Part shown: positions 46,920 to 62,900 of the stretch, piece after piece
How positions within the stretch are numbered: position 1 is the first letter of the stretch
How the letters are laid out: every line of letters starts with the position of its first letter
Made by a program: the position numbers and the translations under genes
The notes under the pieces: generated by a model
The model's database searches: none
What the model was told of the DNA's origin: nothing
Seen by the model: only the letters and a program-made list of their open reading frames with translations
DNA from: Planctomycetaceae bacterium
GTDB lineage: Bacteria; Planctomycetota; Planctomycetia; Planctomycetales; Planctomycetaceae
Assembly: GCA_019636285.1 (NCBI GenBank)
Contig: JAHBXV010000005.1
Span: forward strand, 1 to 64,000
Direction of reading: 5' to 3'
Length of the DNA: 64,000 nt

Positions 46920-47301
46920 TCACAATCGGCGCCGGTGGCGAGGCTGATTGAGACGTCGCTCGACGACCTTCAGCGCGAACCCTCCCACGACAACCAGAAC
47001 CAGTACAACTCCAATCAGCAGCGGTAGCCAGATTCGGTTGGAAAAGTGCCATGAAATCACGGTCGGCAAGTTCGGGAGCTGCGCGAGGGAATTTCCGATA
47101 AATGCAGCCATCGCGCTTTTACGAGCACGAGAGACGCCGCGTGTATCTAACTCTTCGATTTCTTCCGGCGTCATTTCCAGAATGGATTTCGCATGCGCCC
47201 CCCGCGTACGAACTGGCGAGGATTCCCCACCCAATCCCCACCACCAATGCAGCTGCCGCAACAACGATCCACGTGACCGACTTTTCTTCGCTGGCCATCA
47301 T
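46920..47301 (-). pseudogene. Small two-helix membrane protein split by a frameshift in a C6/G6 run
   Basis: The first frame starts with ATG-ATG at 47301/47298 behind AAGGAATTC and gives MMASEEKSVTWIVVAAAALV plus VGIGWGILASSYAGG, one TM helix, but then runs into 25 residues without character and stops at 47119. The second frame continues with AHAKSILEMTPEEIEELDTR, a second TM (LPLLIGVVLVLVVVGGFAL) and a basic end at 46920. Five instead of six G residues at 47198-47203 (minus strand) would join both into one ~126-residue protein. Alternatively the second frame may start at ATG 47174 as a separate gene. It could be a real mutation, phase variation or a sequencing error. Confidence 0.5.
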
Positions 47302-47361
47302 GAATTCCTTACCAGGATTCGGACATCCGGGGGTTCTCGATCGTTGGAGAACCTCTCCCCT

Positions 47362-47390
47362 CCTCCGCGTTCTCCGCGCCTCTGCGCGCA
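47362..47390. repeat. CTCCGCG-type intergenic repeat
   Basis: CCTCCGCGTTCTCCGCG then CCTCTGCGCGCA. It abuts the dprA stop codon. Confidence 0.5.
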
Positions 47391-47397
47391 ACCCCTC

Positions 47398-48555
47398 CTA
47401 CCGCCGCGACACCTGCCCACCGGGATGGCGCGTCAACAGGCCGCGCATCTCCAAGACAGTCAGCGTGGTCAGCACGCGCGAAGTTTCCAGCCCCGATTCG
47501 CGCACGACTTCGTCGATCGCCCGTGGCTCCATCGCCAGCAGATTCAAAACGGTCCGCTCCTGATCGGAAAGTTGAAGCTCAATGGGATGGTGAACGACTT
47601 CCACCTTCTCGTTTCGCGTTTGACGCGGCACGGGACGGCTCAAGGGGCCGAGCGATTTGAGGACGTCGTCGACATCGCGCACCAGTGTGGCCCCGTCGCG
47701 AATCAGGTCGAGGCAACCCGCACTGGCATCGCTGTCGATGCGACCAGGAACCGCGAAGACTTCGCGATTCTGTTCCACCGCATGGCGGGCCGTGTGCAGG
47801 GCACCGCTCTTGCGCGAGGCTTCCACCAGAATGACCGCGAGGCTGAGTCCGGAGATAATGCGATTTCGCTGCGGAAACAGCCCCGCGACAGGGGCCTGCA
47901 ACATAGGTGATTCGGTGATGAGGGCTCCCGACCCGGCGACTTCTTCAGCCAGCTCGCGGTGTTCCGGTGGGTAGACTGTCCCCAGACCCGTGGCGCAAAC
48001 GGCGAAAGTCCGTCCCCCGGCGGAGAGCGCGCCCCGGTGAGCGGCGGCGTCGATACCTCGCGCGAGTCCGCTGACAACCGTCACTCCTGCCCGCGCCAAT
48101 CCACCTGCGAGCCGTTCGGCTGTCTGTATTCCATAGTTGGTGCAGTGCCGCGACCCCACGATTGCCACGGCGAGTGCGTCGGAAGTTCGAAGTCCTCCCT
48201 TTAAGAACAGCAGCGGCGGTGGATCGGGAATCTCCCGGAGACCCGTGGGATAGGCAGGGTCCGAAATCGCGAGCAGGTGACACCCGGCCTGCTGGACGCG
48301 CAGCCATTCCGCTTCGGCTTCGCGACGATGCCCATGAGTCTTGATGGCTGCGGCGAGTTTGGGACCGACACCGGAGACCTGCTGCAGCGAGTCGACTGGA
48401 GACTGGAGGATTTGGTCGTCGGTCCCAAATGCCGCGATGAGCTTTCGATACGTTCGCGGCCCCAGTCCCGGAACGAGCGCGAGACACAGGGCGTCCCAAG
48501 GCACATCGGCGAACCGAACCTCGGCCGTCGTCGTCATGTCCGTCGATTCGGCCAT
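47398..48555 (-). CDS. dprA: DNA-processing protein DprA
   Basis: The protein is 385 residues from ATG at 48555 (MAESTDMTTTAEV). An N-terminal helix-hairpin-helix/SAM-like part (VPGLGPRTYRKLI, SGVGPKLAAAI) is followed by the Rossmann-fold core. The core carries the family motifs VAIVGSRHCTNYGIQ, VVSGLARGIDAAAHRGAL, FPQRNRIISGLS and VFAVPGRIDSDAS. A C-terminal winged helix ends with VLTTLTVLEMRGLLTRHPGG. DprA loads RecA on incoming single-stranded DNA during transformation. comM at 496-2037 fits the same process. Confidence 0.95.
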   Translation of the reverse strand: MAESTDMTTTAEVRFADVPWDALCLALVPGLGPRTYRKLIAAFGTDDQILQSPVDSLQQVSGVGPKLAAAIKTHGHRREAEAEWLRVQQAGCHLLAISDPAYPTGLREIPDPPPLLFLKGGLRTSDALAVAIVGSRHCTNYGIQTAERLAGGLARAGVTVVSGLARGIDAAAHRGALSAGGRTFAVCATGLGTVYPPEHRELAEEVAGSGALITESPMLQAPVAGLFPQRNRIISGLSLAVILVEASRKSGALHTARHAVEQNREVFAVPGRIDSDASAGCLDLIRDGATLVRDVDDVLKSLGPLSRPVPRQTRNEKVEVVHHPIELQLSDQERTVLNLLAMEPRAIDEVVRESGLETSRVLTTLTVLEMRGLLTRHPGGQVSRR

Positions 48556-48719
48556 CGGGTGATCCCGCGAAAATCCAGGAGTGCTGGCGGCAACGCCCCT
48601 TCTGTGTACTTCTGTCGAGTCCTCATTTGCAACCAAACGGAATCGACGAGTGCCGGAAACTCGTTGCAGGCGGCAGGCTTCCGCGCACCGCCCTGGATTA
48701 TCGGGAATTCAGATAGTGC

Positions 48720-48748
48720 TTGATTTCTCTATCGCGGACCCCTACTAT
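48720..48748 (+). promoter_or_regulatory. Likely sigma-70-type promoter of the LysR gene
   Basis: TTGATT (48720-48725), 17-base spacer, TACTAT (48743-48748). It would give a leader of about 55 bases before the LysR start. The position between the divergent dprA and lysR genes is right; the match is good for the -35 and fair for the -10 element. Confidence 0.55.
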
Positions 48749-48808
48749 GCCGCATCGGTTTTGCCGATAATCTACCGTTCCCACTATTTGACTTATCAAT
48801 CCTTACTC

Positions 48809-49789
48809 ATGCAACTTCGTGATCTCGAACTGTTCTGCGAGGTCGCCGCCCAAGGGAGTATCTCCAAGGCGGCGAAGATGCATGACGTTTCGCAACCCGT
48901 TGTGAGCGAAACAGTTAAGAATCTCGAAGAATACTTCGGGATGGAGTTGTTCAACCGCGCGAAACGACCGCTGGAACCGACAGGCCCGGGTGAAGTGCTG
49001 CTTGAAGGAAGTAAGCAACTGCTGGCCAACTTTCGACGTCTCGAAGACCGGATGCTGCAACTGCGCAATAAAGTTGTCGGCCCGGTGCGCGTCGCGGCGA
49101 TCTACTCGGTTGGCCTCTTGCAGATGGACTCGTACGTCAAGCAGTTCGAGCGGCTGTACCCCGATGCCGTTCTGGAAGTGCGCTATCTGCATCCCGATGC
49201 CGTGATTCAGAAATCGATCGACGGCGAAGTCGATTTGGGGCTGTTGTCGTTCCCGCCGAAGAATCCCGATCTGGCGGTGGAAGAGTGGCACAGCCAGGAG
49301 ATGGTGGTCGTCGTCGCGCCGACCCACCGCCTTGCTTCCCGAAGCAGCTTGCAGGTGAAAGAACTCGACGGGGAAGCCACCGTCTCGTACACGCCGGAAC
49401 TGCGGATTCGCAGCGAACTCGACAAGTGGCTGCGACGGGCCGATGTGAAGGTCGAAGTTGTCCATGAATTCGACAACATCGAGAACATCAAGCGAGCCGT
49501 GGAAATTGGTTCCGGCATCGCGATTCTCCCCGCGCCCACCGTGCGGCGTGAAATCGAAATCGGTTCACTGAAATCGCTGCGTCTCGAAGACGTCCAGTGG
49601 TCGCGCCCGCTGGGGGTGATTTACCGCCGGGGGCAGCCGCTGACGGCAGCCGTCTCCCGGTTCCTGGATCTTCTGCTTCAAACTCCCGAAGCATTCGGCC
49701 CCTCCGGGTCGGCGGAGGCCGGCTCGAAACGCACCCGCGCGTCGAACGACGCGCCCCCCTCGTCGCTGCCGGTTCCGGCGGGCGGCTGA
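48809..49789 (+). CDS. LysR-family transcriptional regulator
   Basis: The protein is 326 residues from ATG at 48809 (MQLRDLELFCEVAAQG). A typical winged helix-turn-helix (GSISKAAKMHDVSQPVVSET) is followed by the periplasmic-binding-like effector domain (VRVAAIYSVGLLQMDSYVKQ, VDLGLLSFPPKN, AVEIGSGIAILPAP). The last ~25 residues are a Ser/Ala/Arg-rich tail. It is co-directional and 100 bases upstream of gltB, which suggests, as with Bacillus GltC, a role in control of glutamate synthase; this is inference. CysB/CbbR-like specificity cannot be excluded. Confidence 0.93.
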   Translation: MQLRDLELFCEVAAQGSISKAAKMHDVSQPVVSETVKNLEEYFGMELFNRAKRPLEPTGPGEVLLEGSKQLLANFRRLEDRMLQLRNKVVGPVRVAAIYSVGLLQMDSYVKQFERLYPDAVLEVRYLHPDAVIQKSIDGEVDLGLLSFPPKNPDLAVEEWHSQEMVVVVAPTHRLASRSSLQVKELDGEATVSYTPELRIRSELDKWLRRADVKVEVVHEFDNIENIKRAVEIGSGIAILPAPTVRREIEIGSLKSLRLEDVQWSRPLGVIYRRGQPLTAAVSRFLDLLLQTPEAFGPSGSAEAGSKRTRASNDAPPSSLPVPAGG

Positions 49790-49891
49790 GGAAGCCCGCT
49801 CTGTCTTCCAAGGCGGAAGCGGGCGGGCAAAGTCTCTTGAAACTCACGTTCTTTCACAATGACGATCTCTGCCAGTTTGAAGAGTCTCGCC

Positions 49892-54538
<4,647 letters not shown>

Positions 54539-54706
54539 TCGATTGAGTGGATGTTCTGAACGTCGACACGGATGTCGCCCCTTCTTTTGGGGACGGTATT
54601 TGACGGTTCTCCTGACGTAAGTGGCTTCCGTGGTCTCCGAGCGAACACACGCCGGACCGCGGTCGCCAAGCAAGTTTTCCCGTTCTCGACGAAGATTGAC
54701 ACAGCC

Positions 54707-56230
54707 ATGGGCAAGCCGACCGGATTCAAGGAGTTCAAGCGACAACTTCCGCTGGATCGACTCCCGAAACTACGGGTCCTCGACTGGAAGGAGTTCCACG
54801 AGCACCTGCCCGAGGAGGAGTTGCAGTCGCAGGGAGCCCGCTGCATGGACTGCGGCGTCCCGTTCTGTCACACGGGGACGCTCATCGCCGGGATGGCGGC
54901 GGGTTGCCCGATCAACAACCTGATTCCCGAGTGGAACGACCTGGTCTATCACGGCCACTGGCGCGAGGCGCTCGACCGGCTGCACAAGACCAACAACTTC
55001 CCGGAATTCACCGGCCGAGTGTGCCCCGCGCCGTGCGAAGGCTCGTGCGTGTTGGGCATCAACGAGCCGCCGGTCACGATCAAGAACATCGAAGTCTCAA
55101 TCATCGATCGCGGCTTTGCCGAGGGCTGGGTGGTTCCCAATCCTCCGCCGAAGCGCACCGGCAAGAAGGTGGCCGTCGTGGGTTCCGGCCCGGCTGGACT
55201 TGCCGCCGCCGCGCAGCTCAACTCGGCCGGCCATCTGGTGACCGTGTTCGAGCGAGCTGACCGTATCGGCGGCCTGTTGATGTACGGCATTCCCAATATG
55301 AAACTCGACAAACGCGAAGTCGTCGAGCGGCGCGTCAAGCTGATGGAAGCCGAGGGGATCGTCTTCAAGACCGGCGTGGAGATCGGTAAAGACATTGCCG
55401 CCGATCAGCTCAAGAAAGAGTTCGACGCGGTGGTGCTCTGCACCGGAGCGACAGTGCCGAACGACTTCTTCGCGAAGACCCCCGGCCGTCATCTGAAGGG
55501 AATCCATTTCGCGATGGAGTTCCTGCACGCGAATACCAAGAGCCTGCTCGATTCGGGTCTGGAAGACGGCAAGTACATCTCCGCCAAGGGCAAGGATGTG
55601 ATTGTCATTGGCGGTGGCGATACCGGGACCGACTGCTGCGGAACGTCCGTTCGCCACGGCTGTAACTCGCTGGTCAACTTCGAAGTCGTTCCGCAATCAC
55701 CCGCCGAGCGTGCGGCGAATAATCCCTGGCCGCAGTGGCCGAAGATTTATCGCAAAGACTATGGCCACGAAGAGGCAGCGGCTCGCTTCGACTATGCCCG
55801 CATGCCCGGCAAGACGTTGGCGGACGATCCGCGCGAGTACGCGATTCAAACCATCGAGTTCCTGGGTGACGAGAATGGCAACCTGCGGGCACTCAAAACG
55901 CAGCGGGTCGACTGGTCACAGCCGGTGGCCGGCGGCGCGATGTTTACTCCGGTTCCGGACAGCATCGAAGAGTGGCCCGCGCAGTTGTGTTTTCTGGCGC
56001 TCGGCTTTCGCGGCCCCGAAAACACGGTGGCACAACAACTGGGAGTCGAACTGGATCCCCGGTCGAACTACAAGGCCGTGCACGAAAAGTACACGACGAA
56101 CGTGCCGGGCGTCTTCGCGGCTGGTGACTGTCGTCGCGGCCAAAGCCTGATCGTCTGGGCGATCAACGAAGGCCGCGGCGTCGCCCGCGAATGCGACCGC
56201 TTTCTGATGGGTTCAACGGATCTGCCGTAG
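54707..56230 (+). CDS. gltD: Glutamate synthase, small (beta) subunit
   Basis: The protein is 507 residues from ATG at 54707 ([15 protein letters not shown]). The N-terminal 4Fe-4S domain has [23 protein letters not shown] and [15 protein letters not shown]-binding [15 protein letters not shown] and NADPH-binding [15 protein letters not shown] follow, and [19 protein letters not shown] closes the FAD site. It oxidises NAD(P)H and passes electrons to GltB. It starts 168 bases after gltB, a larger gap than usual for the pair but with no terminator visible. Confidence 0.97.
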   Translation: MGKPTGFKEFKRQLPLDRLPKLRVLDWKEFHEHLPEEELQSQGARCMDCGVPFCHTGTLIAGMAAGCPINNLIPEWNDLVYHGHWREALDRLHKTNNFPEFTGRVCPAPCEGSCVLGINEPPVTIKNIEVSIIDRGFAEGWVVPNPPPKRTGKKVAVVGSGPAGLAAAAQLNSAGHLVTVFERADRIGGLLMYGIPNMKLDKREVVERRVKLMEAEGIVFKTGVEIGKDIAADQLKKEFDAVVLCTGATVPNDFFAKTPGRHLKGIHFAMEFLHANTKSLLDSGLEDGKYISAKGKDVIVIGGGDTGTDCCGTSVRHGCNSLVNFEVVPQSPAERAANNPWPQWPKIYRKDYGHEEAAARFDYARMPGKTLADDPREYAIQTIEFLGDENGNLRALKTQRVDWSQPVAGGAMFTPVPDSIEEWPAQLCFLALGFRGPENTVAQQLGVELDPRSNYKAVHEKYTTNVPGVFAAGDCRRGQSLIVWAINEGRGVARECDRFLMGSTDLP

Positions 56231-56265
56231 ATCAATGACTCAGTGGCAGGAGGACGATTTTCATC

Positions 56266-56724
56266 ATGCGTGTCGCCCTCGGTTGCGATCATGGCGGGTT
56301 TCCACTGAAGGCGCGCGTGCTTTCGGTCGTGGCCGATTGCGCGGCGGTGACCGTTGACTGCGGCACCGATTCGAACTGCTCGGTCGATTACCCCGACTAC
56401 GCCGAGAAGGTGGGGGCGGAAATTGTCGCTGGCCGAGCTGATCGCGGCATTCTCATTTGCGGCAGCGGCGTCGGAATCAGCGTGGCGGCGAACAAGATCG
56501 TCGGGATTCGTGCCGGCGTCTGTCACGACACGTATTCCGCCCATCAGGGTGTCGAGCACGATGACATGAACGTGCTGTGTATCGGGGCAAGGATCATCGG
56601 CGAGGAACTGGCCGTCGAAATCGTGCGGGCGTTTCTGAATGCCTGCTTCACGAACGAAGAGCGGCACGTTCGCCGTCTGAACAAAGTGTTCGCGATCGAA
56701 AAGCGTGGACTGGGTGGCAACTGA
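56266..56724 (+). CDS. rpiB: Ribose-5-phosphate isomerase B
   Basis: The 152-residue protein is of the LacAB/RpiB family. [10 protein letters not shown] at the N-terminus carries the substrate phosphate-side residues. DYPDYAEKV, then [16 protein letters not shown] with the catalytic Cys, and [19 protein letters not shown] follow. It interconverts ribose-5-phosphate and ribulose-5-phosphate in the pentose phosphate pathway. It follows gltD by 35 bases and may be in the same transcript. Confidence 0.93.
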   Translation: MRVALGCDHGGFPLKARVLSVVADCAAVTVDCGTDSNCSVDYPDYAEKVGAEIVAGRADRGILICGSGVGISVAANKIVGIRAGVCHDTYSAHQGVEHDDMNVLCIGARIIGEELAVEIVRAFLNACFTNEERHVRRLNKVFAIEKRGLGGN

Positions 56725-56742
56725 TCCCGACGACGTGAAACG

Positions 56743-57441
56743 TCACGTTCCACGCACGTTGCCGTACCATTCAATGTGCCGCCGCGGGCAGAAATGATAG
56801 CCCAGACTCCGGGCGAGCGGTTCGAGCCAGACACCGCGCCGCGCCAGTTCCTCGGTCGTGCGTCCCTGGGGCATCAACCAGACACGATCGGCGGGAACCA
56901 TCGGAAAGTGCTGCAACCAGCGGCGGACTTCGTCGATATCCGGCGTCTGGTCGATCACGAACTTGAGCTGAAACGGATAGTCAGAGACGAGACGGCGGAC
57001 CGTTTCGGGGACAAAGCGGTCCCGTTCGTGACGGATGTCCCAATGATTCTCGGCATGGGGCGCCGCGTTGGAGAGCTTGGGACTGATCGACATCAGATCA
57101 GCCTCGACTGGTCGATCGATCGTTCCGGCCGTCTCCACCGTAATATGGTAGCCGCGCTCCCGCAGAGTCCGTGACAAAGGAACAATTCCGGGTTGCAGCA
57201 GGGGTTCGCCGCCTGTCAGCACGACGTGGTGGCAGTCATACGACTCAATCTCTCCGACCACAGTCGCGAGGTCCACCTCGTCGCCCTTTGGCTCCCAGGA
57301 GGTATAGGGAGTGTCGCAGAACCAGCAGCGCAGGTTGCAGCCCGTGGCGCGCACGAAGACGGAACGCGTTCCGGCGAGTTCTCCCTCGCCCTGGCGCGAG
57401 CAGAAAATCTCGGCGAGATGCAGGACTGATTCGGCGGTCAT
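56743..57441 (-). CDS. queE: 7-carboxy-7-deazaguanine synthase QueE (radical SAM)
   Basis: The protein is 232 residues from ATG at 57441 (MTAESVLHLAEIFCSRQGEG). The radical SAM CX3CX2C cluster motif is in CNLRCWFCDTPYTSW. HHVVLTGGEPLLQPGIVPL is the GGE motif, then VETAGTIDR, SISPKLSN and WLMPQGRT. It converts 6-carboxy-tetrahydropterin to 7-carboxy-7-deazaguanine for queuosine or another 7-deazapurine. No other queuosine gene is in the window. An in-frame extension upstream lacks similarity. Confidence 0.95.
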   Translation of the reverse strand: MTAESVLHLAEIFCSRQGEGELAGTRSVFVRATGCNLRCWFCDTPYTSWEPKGDEVDLATVVGEIESYDCHHVVLTGGEPLLQPGIVPLSRTLRERGYHITVETAGTIDRPVEADLMSISPKLSNAAPHAENHWDIRHERDRFVPETVRRLVSDYPFQLKFVIDQTPDIDEVRRWLQHFPMVPADRVWLMPQGRTTEELARRGVWLEPLARSLGYHFCPRRHIEWYGNVRGT

Positions 57442-57834
57442 GAGATTGAAGCGGCCAGCGCTCGCCAGCCCGGCTTCGTCCAGGCCACGGCGTTCCAGCG
57501 GTCGGAATCGGGATAGTCTACCGGAATTTGTCCGCTCCCGCAGGTTCGTCGTCGAAAGCGGCAGATTCGGCCGACAGCGGTTCGCGATGGCCACTTTCTG
57601 ACGACGTTCACGCGCCCCCAGACGTCCCGACCAGCCCGTCCGGCAAGAACCTGATTTCGTGCAAACCATTTTCAGTTAAGTATTTACAAACCGAGCACGC
57701 CTCGCGAGACCAGCTTTCGTCATGCGGCTGGGCCTTCTTGACTCCTTGTCCGGTGACGACCTACGTTTCGTCCTATTGCCGGATTGCCGCCGGTCTCGGG
57801 TTTCGGCGGCGCGATCTTGCGCAAGGAGTTTGGA
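57442..57834. other. Intergenic region between divergent queE and FlgI-like genes
   Basis: No gene is visible in these 393 bases. A weak promoter-like pair TTGACT (57738-57743), 18 bases, TACGTT (57762-57767) could serve the FlgI-like gene, whose start is preceded by the clear ribosome site AAGGAG. Confidence 0.4.
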
Positions 57835-59850
57835 ATGATCCGCTCGACCGCATCCCTGTCCTGGTTGCTGGCGGCCCTGGCGGGCGTCTGCGTCCTGATT
57901 CCCGCGACGGTTTTTGGAGCCGATGATCTCGGCTTTGATGAAGACCTGGCGCGGCCGTTCGAGACGAAAGTTTCGACGCCGCTGATCGGCGAATACGTCA
58001 CTTTCGCCGGCATGAGCCCGGTCGTGCTGCAAGGATATGGACTGGTCGTGGGTCTCAATGGAACCGGGGGCGACCCGGCGCCATCGGCGGCTCGCACGGC
58101 CCTTCTGGAAGAACTGAAGCGTCTGCGGGTTTCCGATCCCAACACACTGTTGCGCTCCCCCAATACGGCGCTCGTGAAAGTGACGACGTTTTTGCCACCC
58201 GTGCACAAGGCGGGCGGCCGACTGGATGTTCTTGTCGAAGCACCACCCAATGCCGGAGTGAAGGATCTCAAGGGTGGCTGGCTGATGGAAACACTGCTCT
58301 ACGAGCAGGCCATCGTTCCCGGCAATCAGCAGATTCAGGGTTTTGCCTACGCGAAGGCGACGGGACCGATCATTGTCGGGAGTCTCAGCGAAAACTCGGG
58401 ACGCGACCCGATGCTCAACCTGCGCGGCCGAGTTCTGGGCGGCGCGGTGGTGACCAAGGAACGCGATCTGTCGGTCCACCTGCGGAACGACTTTCGGAGC
58501 GTGCGAAACTCGGCTCGTATCGCCGAAGTGATCGGGACGCGGTTTCACGGTTACGACCGTCATGGCATCAAGATTCCAATGGCGGAAGCCAAGACCGACC
58601 GGCACATCATTCTGCGAATCGACAATCGTTACCGGGATAATTACCCCCACTATTTGCAGGTGATCCGTCATCTGGCGTTTCGCGAAGACAACGTGGCTCG
58701 CCGCCTGCGGCTGCAGCAGCTTCAAAAAGAGCTGATGGAGCCGCGAACCGCCGAACGGGCATCGCTGCAACTCGAGGCGATCGGTTCCGATGCGATTCCC
58801 GTGCTGAAATCCGGGCTCAAGGCGCCAACGGTCGAGTGCCGGATCTACGCGGCCGTCGCGCTCGCCTACCTGGGCGAATCGGAATGTATCGAGACCCTTG
58901 CCAAAGCGGCCCGGGAAGAGCGGGCGTTCCGGGTCTTTGCCCTCGCCGCCATGTCCGCGATCGACGAAGCCGACACTCATCTACAGCTTCGCGATCTGAT
59001 GAGTGAATCGAGCTCCGAAACGCGCTACGGTGCTTTTCGCGCGCTCTGGACGCTCGATCGAAACGATCCGTTCATTCGCGGAATCACCATGAAGGGGGGC
59101 GGCACGAGCGCGACCAGCGAATACCTGCTGCACGTCCTGCCGACGCAGGGAGACGTACTGGCCCATGTCACGCTCCACTCGCATCCCGAGATCGTGCTGT
59201 TCGGTGAGAATCAGGAATTCCGACCGCCGCTGCTGCTGACGGCTGGCCGCCACATCATGGTCACGGCACAGGCCGGCAGCAAAACCGTTTCGCTGGCCCG
59301 GTTCGAGCCCGGCAAGCCCGACGAACGGCGGGAAGTTTCGTTACGCGTGGCCGATGTCCTGATGGCGGCCGACGAACTGGGCGCGACCTACCCGGACCTG
59401 TTCCAGATGCTGGTGGAAGCCTCGCGGCAACGCAATCTGCCCAATCGACTGGCCATTGATGCCCTGCCCACGGCTGGCCGCGTTTACCACCGTCCCGGCA
59501 CGAAGGCCGCTTCCGGCGCGCAACCGGCCCGGATTGGCAAGGAAATCTTCACTCCCAACCTCTTCCCGATGAAGACCGAGGCGGAAGACGCCAAGACGAA
59601 TTCCGATGACTCCGAATCGTCGAGCCCGATGGCCAGCATTCTTCAGACATCCGCGGAAGTCCCCGCGTCAGACACCACGGACGGCGAAAAGAACGAGTCC
59701 GCGGAAACCGTGTCGAAAGAGGAGTCCGCCCCCTCGCAACTTGGCGACCCGCCCGCTCAGACCACGCCGACTGAAGCGGAGAGTGAAAACACGTCGACGC
59801 CTCGCCGCTGGTGGCATGTCTTTGGCGGCTGGCGGAAGTCGAAGGACTAG
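57835..59850 (+). CDS. FlgI-like (flagellar P-ring type) secreted protein with repeat region
   Basis: The protein is 671 residues from the ATG at 57835, which has AAGGAG seven bases upstream and starts a signal peptide. The N-terminal part after the signal matches Flg[50 protein letters not shown] and RVLGGAVV. The C-terminal half differs from ordinary FlgI: a HEAT-like helical repeat stretch ([38 protein letters not shown]), a beta-rich part, then a Ser/Glu/Thr-rich disordered tail ending in Trp and basic residues. Flagellar FlgI is ~360 residues and forms the P-ring. No other flagellar gene is near, so a different envelope role is possible. Confidence 0.85.
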   Translation: MIRSTASLSWLLAALAGVCVLIPATVFGADDLGFDEDLARPFETKVSTPLIGEYVTFAGMSPVVLQGYGLVVGLNGTGGDPAPSAARTALLEELKRLRVSDPNTLLRSPNTALVKVTTFLPPVHKAGGRLDVLVEAPPNAGVKDLKGGWLMETLLYEQAIVPGNQQIQGFAYAKATGPIIVGSLSENSGRDPMLNLRGRVLGGAVVTKERDLSVHLRNDFRSVRNSARIAEVIGTRFHGYDRHGIKIPMAEAKTDRHIILRIDNRYRDNYPHYLQVIRHLAFREDNVARRLRLQQLQKELMEPRTAERASLQLEAIGSDAIPVLKSGLKAPTVECRIYAAVALAYLGESECIETLAKAAREERAFRVFALAAMSAIDEADTHLQLRDLMSESSSETRYGAFRALWTLDRNDPFIRGITMKGGGTSATSEYLLHVLPTQGDVLAHVTLHSHPEIVLFGENQEFRPPLLLTAGRHIMVTAQAGSKTVSLARFEPGKPDERREVSLRVADVLMAADELGATYPDLFQMLVEASRQRNLPNRLAIDALPTAGRVYHRPGTKAASGAQPARIGKEIFTPNLFPMKTEAEDAKTNSDDSESSSPMASILQTSAEVPASDTTDGEKNESAETVSKEESAPSQLGDPPAQTTPTEAESENTSTPRRWWHVFGGWRKSKD

Positions 59851-59942
59851 GAGTAGTCGCGTCGCTCTCGCAAGATTTGGTCAGTCGATCCCGGTGTTCC
59901 GGCTTCGCCGCGCGGTGCCCACTTTCGTGATCTTTGTGCCCC

Positions 59943-62900
59943 ATGCTCAAGTCGCTGGAGCTGTTTGGCTTCAAGAGCTTTGCCGACCGCACTCGATTCG
60001 ACTTCGCCGCGGGCGTGACCTGCGTCGTCGGACCGAACGGCAGCGGTAAGAGCAATGTCGTCGACGCGCTGAAGTGGATTCTGGGAGATCAATCCGCCAA
60101 GAGCCTGCGCGGCAAGGAGATGACCGACGTCATCTTCAACGGCTCGAAAAGCCGCAAGGCCAACGGCTTCGCGGAAGCCACTCTCACCTTCGACAACTCG
60201 GCCGGTCTGCTCCCCGTCGAAGCGGCCGAAGTGCAAATCGGTCGGCGCCTGTGGCGAAACGGCGACTCCGAGTATCTGCTCAATCGGTCCGCAGTCCGTC
60301 TCAAGGACATTCGCGACCTGTTTCTGGGAACGGGGGCCGGTTCGGCGGCTTACAGCATCATCGAACAGGGGCGCGTCGACCAGATTCTGCAAGCGAATCC
60401 GGTCAGCCGGCGCGCTGTCTTTGAAGAAGCCGCGGGGATCAGCCGCTTTAAGGCTCGGCGCATGGACGCGCAGCGAAAGCTGGAGCGCGTCGACCAGAAC
60501 CTCATCCGTCTGACGGACATTGTCGACGAAGTGGAAGCCCGTCTGAACGCCACGCGAAGTCAGGCCGCCAAAGCCGCCAAGTTTCGCGAGATCAGCGAGG
60601 AACTCAAAAGCTGGTGGCAGGGACTCGCCGCCGACGATTGCCGCGAATTCGATCGCGAGCTGCATGGCCTTGCCGAGCGGTTGGAGGAACTCCAGCGCCG
60701 CGATGCGGAATTGCTAACGGAACAGCGGGAGCATGATGCGCGCGCCGCGGCGATCGACGTGGATATGGCGGCGCTTGATGACCTGATTCGCGACGTCCAG
60801 AAGAGAAACACGACCAGCCGCGAGGCAATGGCCGGCGCGACGGCGACGATCGAATCGCAACGGCAGCGGCTCCATGAGACCGACACGGAAGTCGTGCGGC
60901 TGCAACGGCAACAGTTGATACTGCAACAGCGCATGGCGGATGGAGCACGGGCAATCGAACGGGAACGAGCAGCCTTGGCCGAGCTGGAGGTCGCCGCGCG
61001 AAGCCGCCTGACCGCGCTCGAAGGACGGGCCGAGGAGCTCACCCAGCTCACTCAGCGGGTGAATGAACTTCAGTCGCGGCTCGAAGGGGAACGGACCCGT
61101 CGTCTGCAATTGACTCGCGAAATCGCCGGCCTCGATCAAAGCCTCGTCTCCTGGCAGGATCGAGAATCGCTCCTCGGGCAGACCCTGGACGACCTGGACG
61201 GCCGACTGGAACCGATGCGGGAACAGCGCCGCGAAGTGGAAGAGGAAGTCCACTCGCGCCAGCTCGTGGTCCAACAGGCGACGCGAACGCTGGCGACCGC
61301 GCAGCAGGTGCTCAAGACGATTCAGGCCAAACGCGAAGAACTGCTCGTCTCGCAACGCGCGACTCAGGCCGCGCTGGCCGATGCCCGCGAGCGCCGCAGC
61401 GCGACGGTCGCGCGCCGGCTCTTGCTGGAAGACCTCGAATCCCGGCAGGAAGGGATCGGCCTCGGCGCGCGGGAAATTCTGGCCCGTGCCCGGCAATCGC
61501 GCGAGAAGCCTTGGTGCACGGTGCTGGGGCTCGCGGCCGACCTGCTGGATGTCGATCTCGAAAATGCCGCCCTGCTCGAGGTCGCGCTCGGCTCGCGTGG
61601 ACAACTGCTGGTTGTGAACGACTTCGCGGCCTGGCAGGACTATCTGTTCAAGAATCCCAACTCTCTCAGCGGACGAATCGGGTTTCTGTGCTTGTCCGGC
61701 GACACCGCCGAGATCGCTTCGCCAGACCAGGGGTTTGCTTCGTTGAAGCTACCCTTCCGCCACGGACCGGATCTGATCGCACAGCCAGGTGTCCTCCAGC
61801 GAGCCGATGGTTTGGCGCTGGACAATCAACAAGCCGGGCAACTCGCGGAAACGCTGCTGGGAGATACCTGGGTCGTCGAAACGCTCGACGTGGCCATTTC
61901 GCTGGCCGCGGGCTCCGGACGCGGTTGCCGGTTCGTCACCTTGCAGGGCGAAGTCCTGGAAGCCGATGGCAGCGTGACCGTCGGTCCCGTCCGGACCGAG
62001 GCGGCCGTGCTGTCCCGTAAAAGCGAACTCAAGCGGCTCAAGCAGCAGATTCATGCGATCGATCACGAAATCGAATCGCGTGAATCATCGCTGGCTGTCC
62101 TTTACGAAGGGCTTCGCAACCTGGAGGTCGACCTGGAGCAGGCGGCCAGTGCCGTCGATGAAACGCAGGATCTGCTCACGGAAGCTCGGGCGGCGCTCAA
62201 CAGCCAGGACCGCATTCGCGAGCAGGTGGAAAACGCGCTCGCCGATCTGACCCAGCGTCAGCAGAGTCTCACAGTGGATCTCACTGCGGCGCGGCAGGAG
62301 ATCGAACGCTGCGAACAGGGTGGTATCGCCGCGCGCGAGAAACTGACAGCTTCCGAAGAGTTGTCGCAACAGTTCACCGAAGAGTTGGCCGTTCTCAACG
62401 GGCGGTGTGCCGAGATGGAAGAGGAACGCAATCTTCACCAGGTTGACCTGGCCAAGCATGCGGAACGGACGGCCGCACTGCGAACGCAACTTGAGCGATT
62501 GGGCGAGGATCTTGAACAGCGACAACTGCAAGCAGCCGAGGGAGCGCGACGAGTCGACACCGTCCGTCAGAAACGCGATCAGATCACGCTGCAAATCCTG
62601 AACGCCCGCGCGGAATTGGACGAGCGACGGCATCACGCCGAGCAGATTGACCTGGAAGTCGTCGAACTGAACGCGCGAAAGGCCGAGGTCCGCGAGCGAC
62701 GCGGCGTGCTGTCGCGCGCGTTGTCCGAACTGCAAGCCAATCGCCGCGGCGTCAGCACGACCATCCACGAACTGGAACTGCGGCGACGCGAAGTGCTGCA
62801 AAACGTGGCCGGCCTGCGCGAGCGTCTGGAGGAAGAGTATCAGGTTGACTTGCACGAAACGGTGGCGACCGGAATTTCGGCCTATCGCATGTACCTGGAT

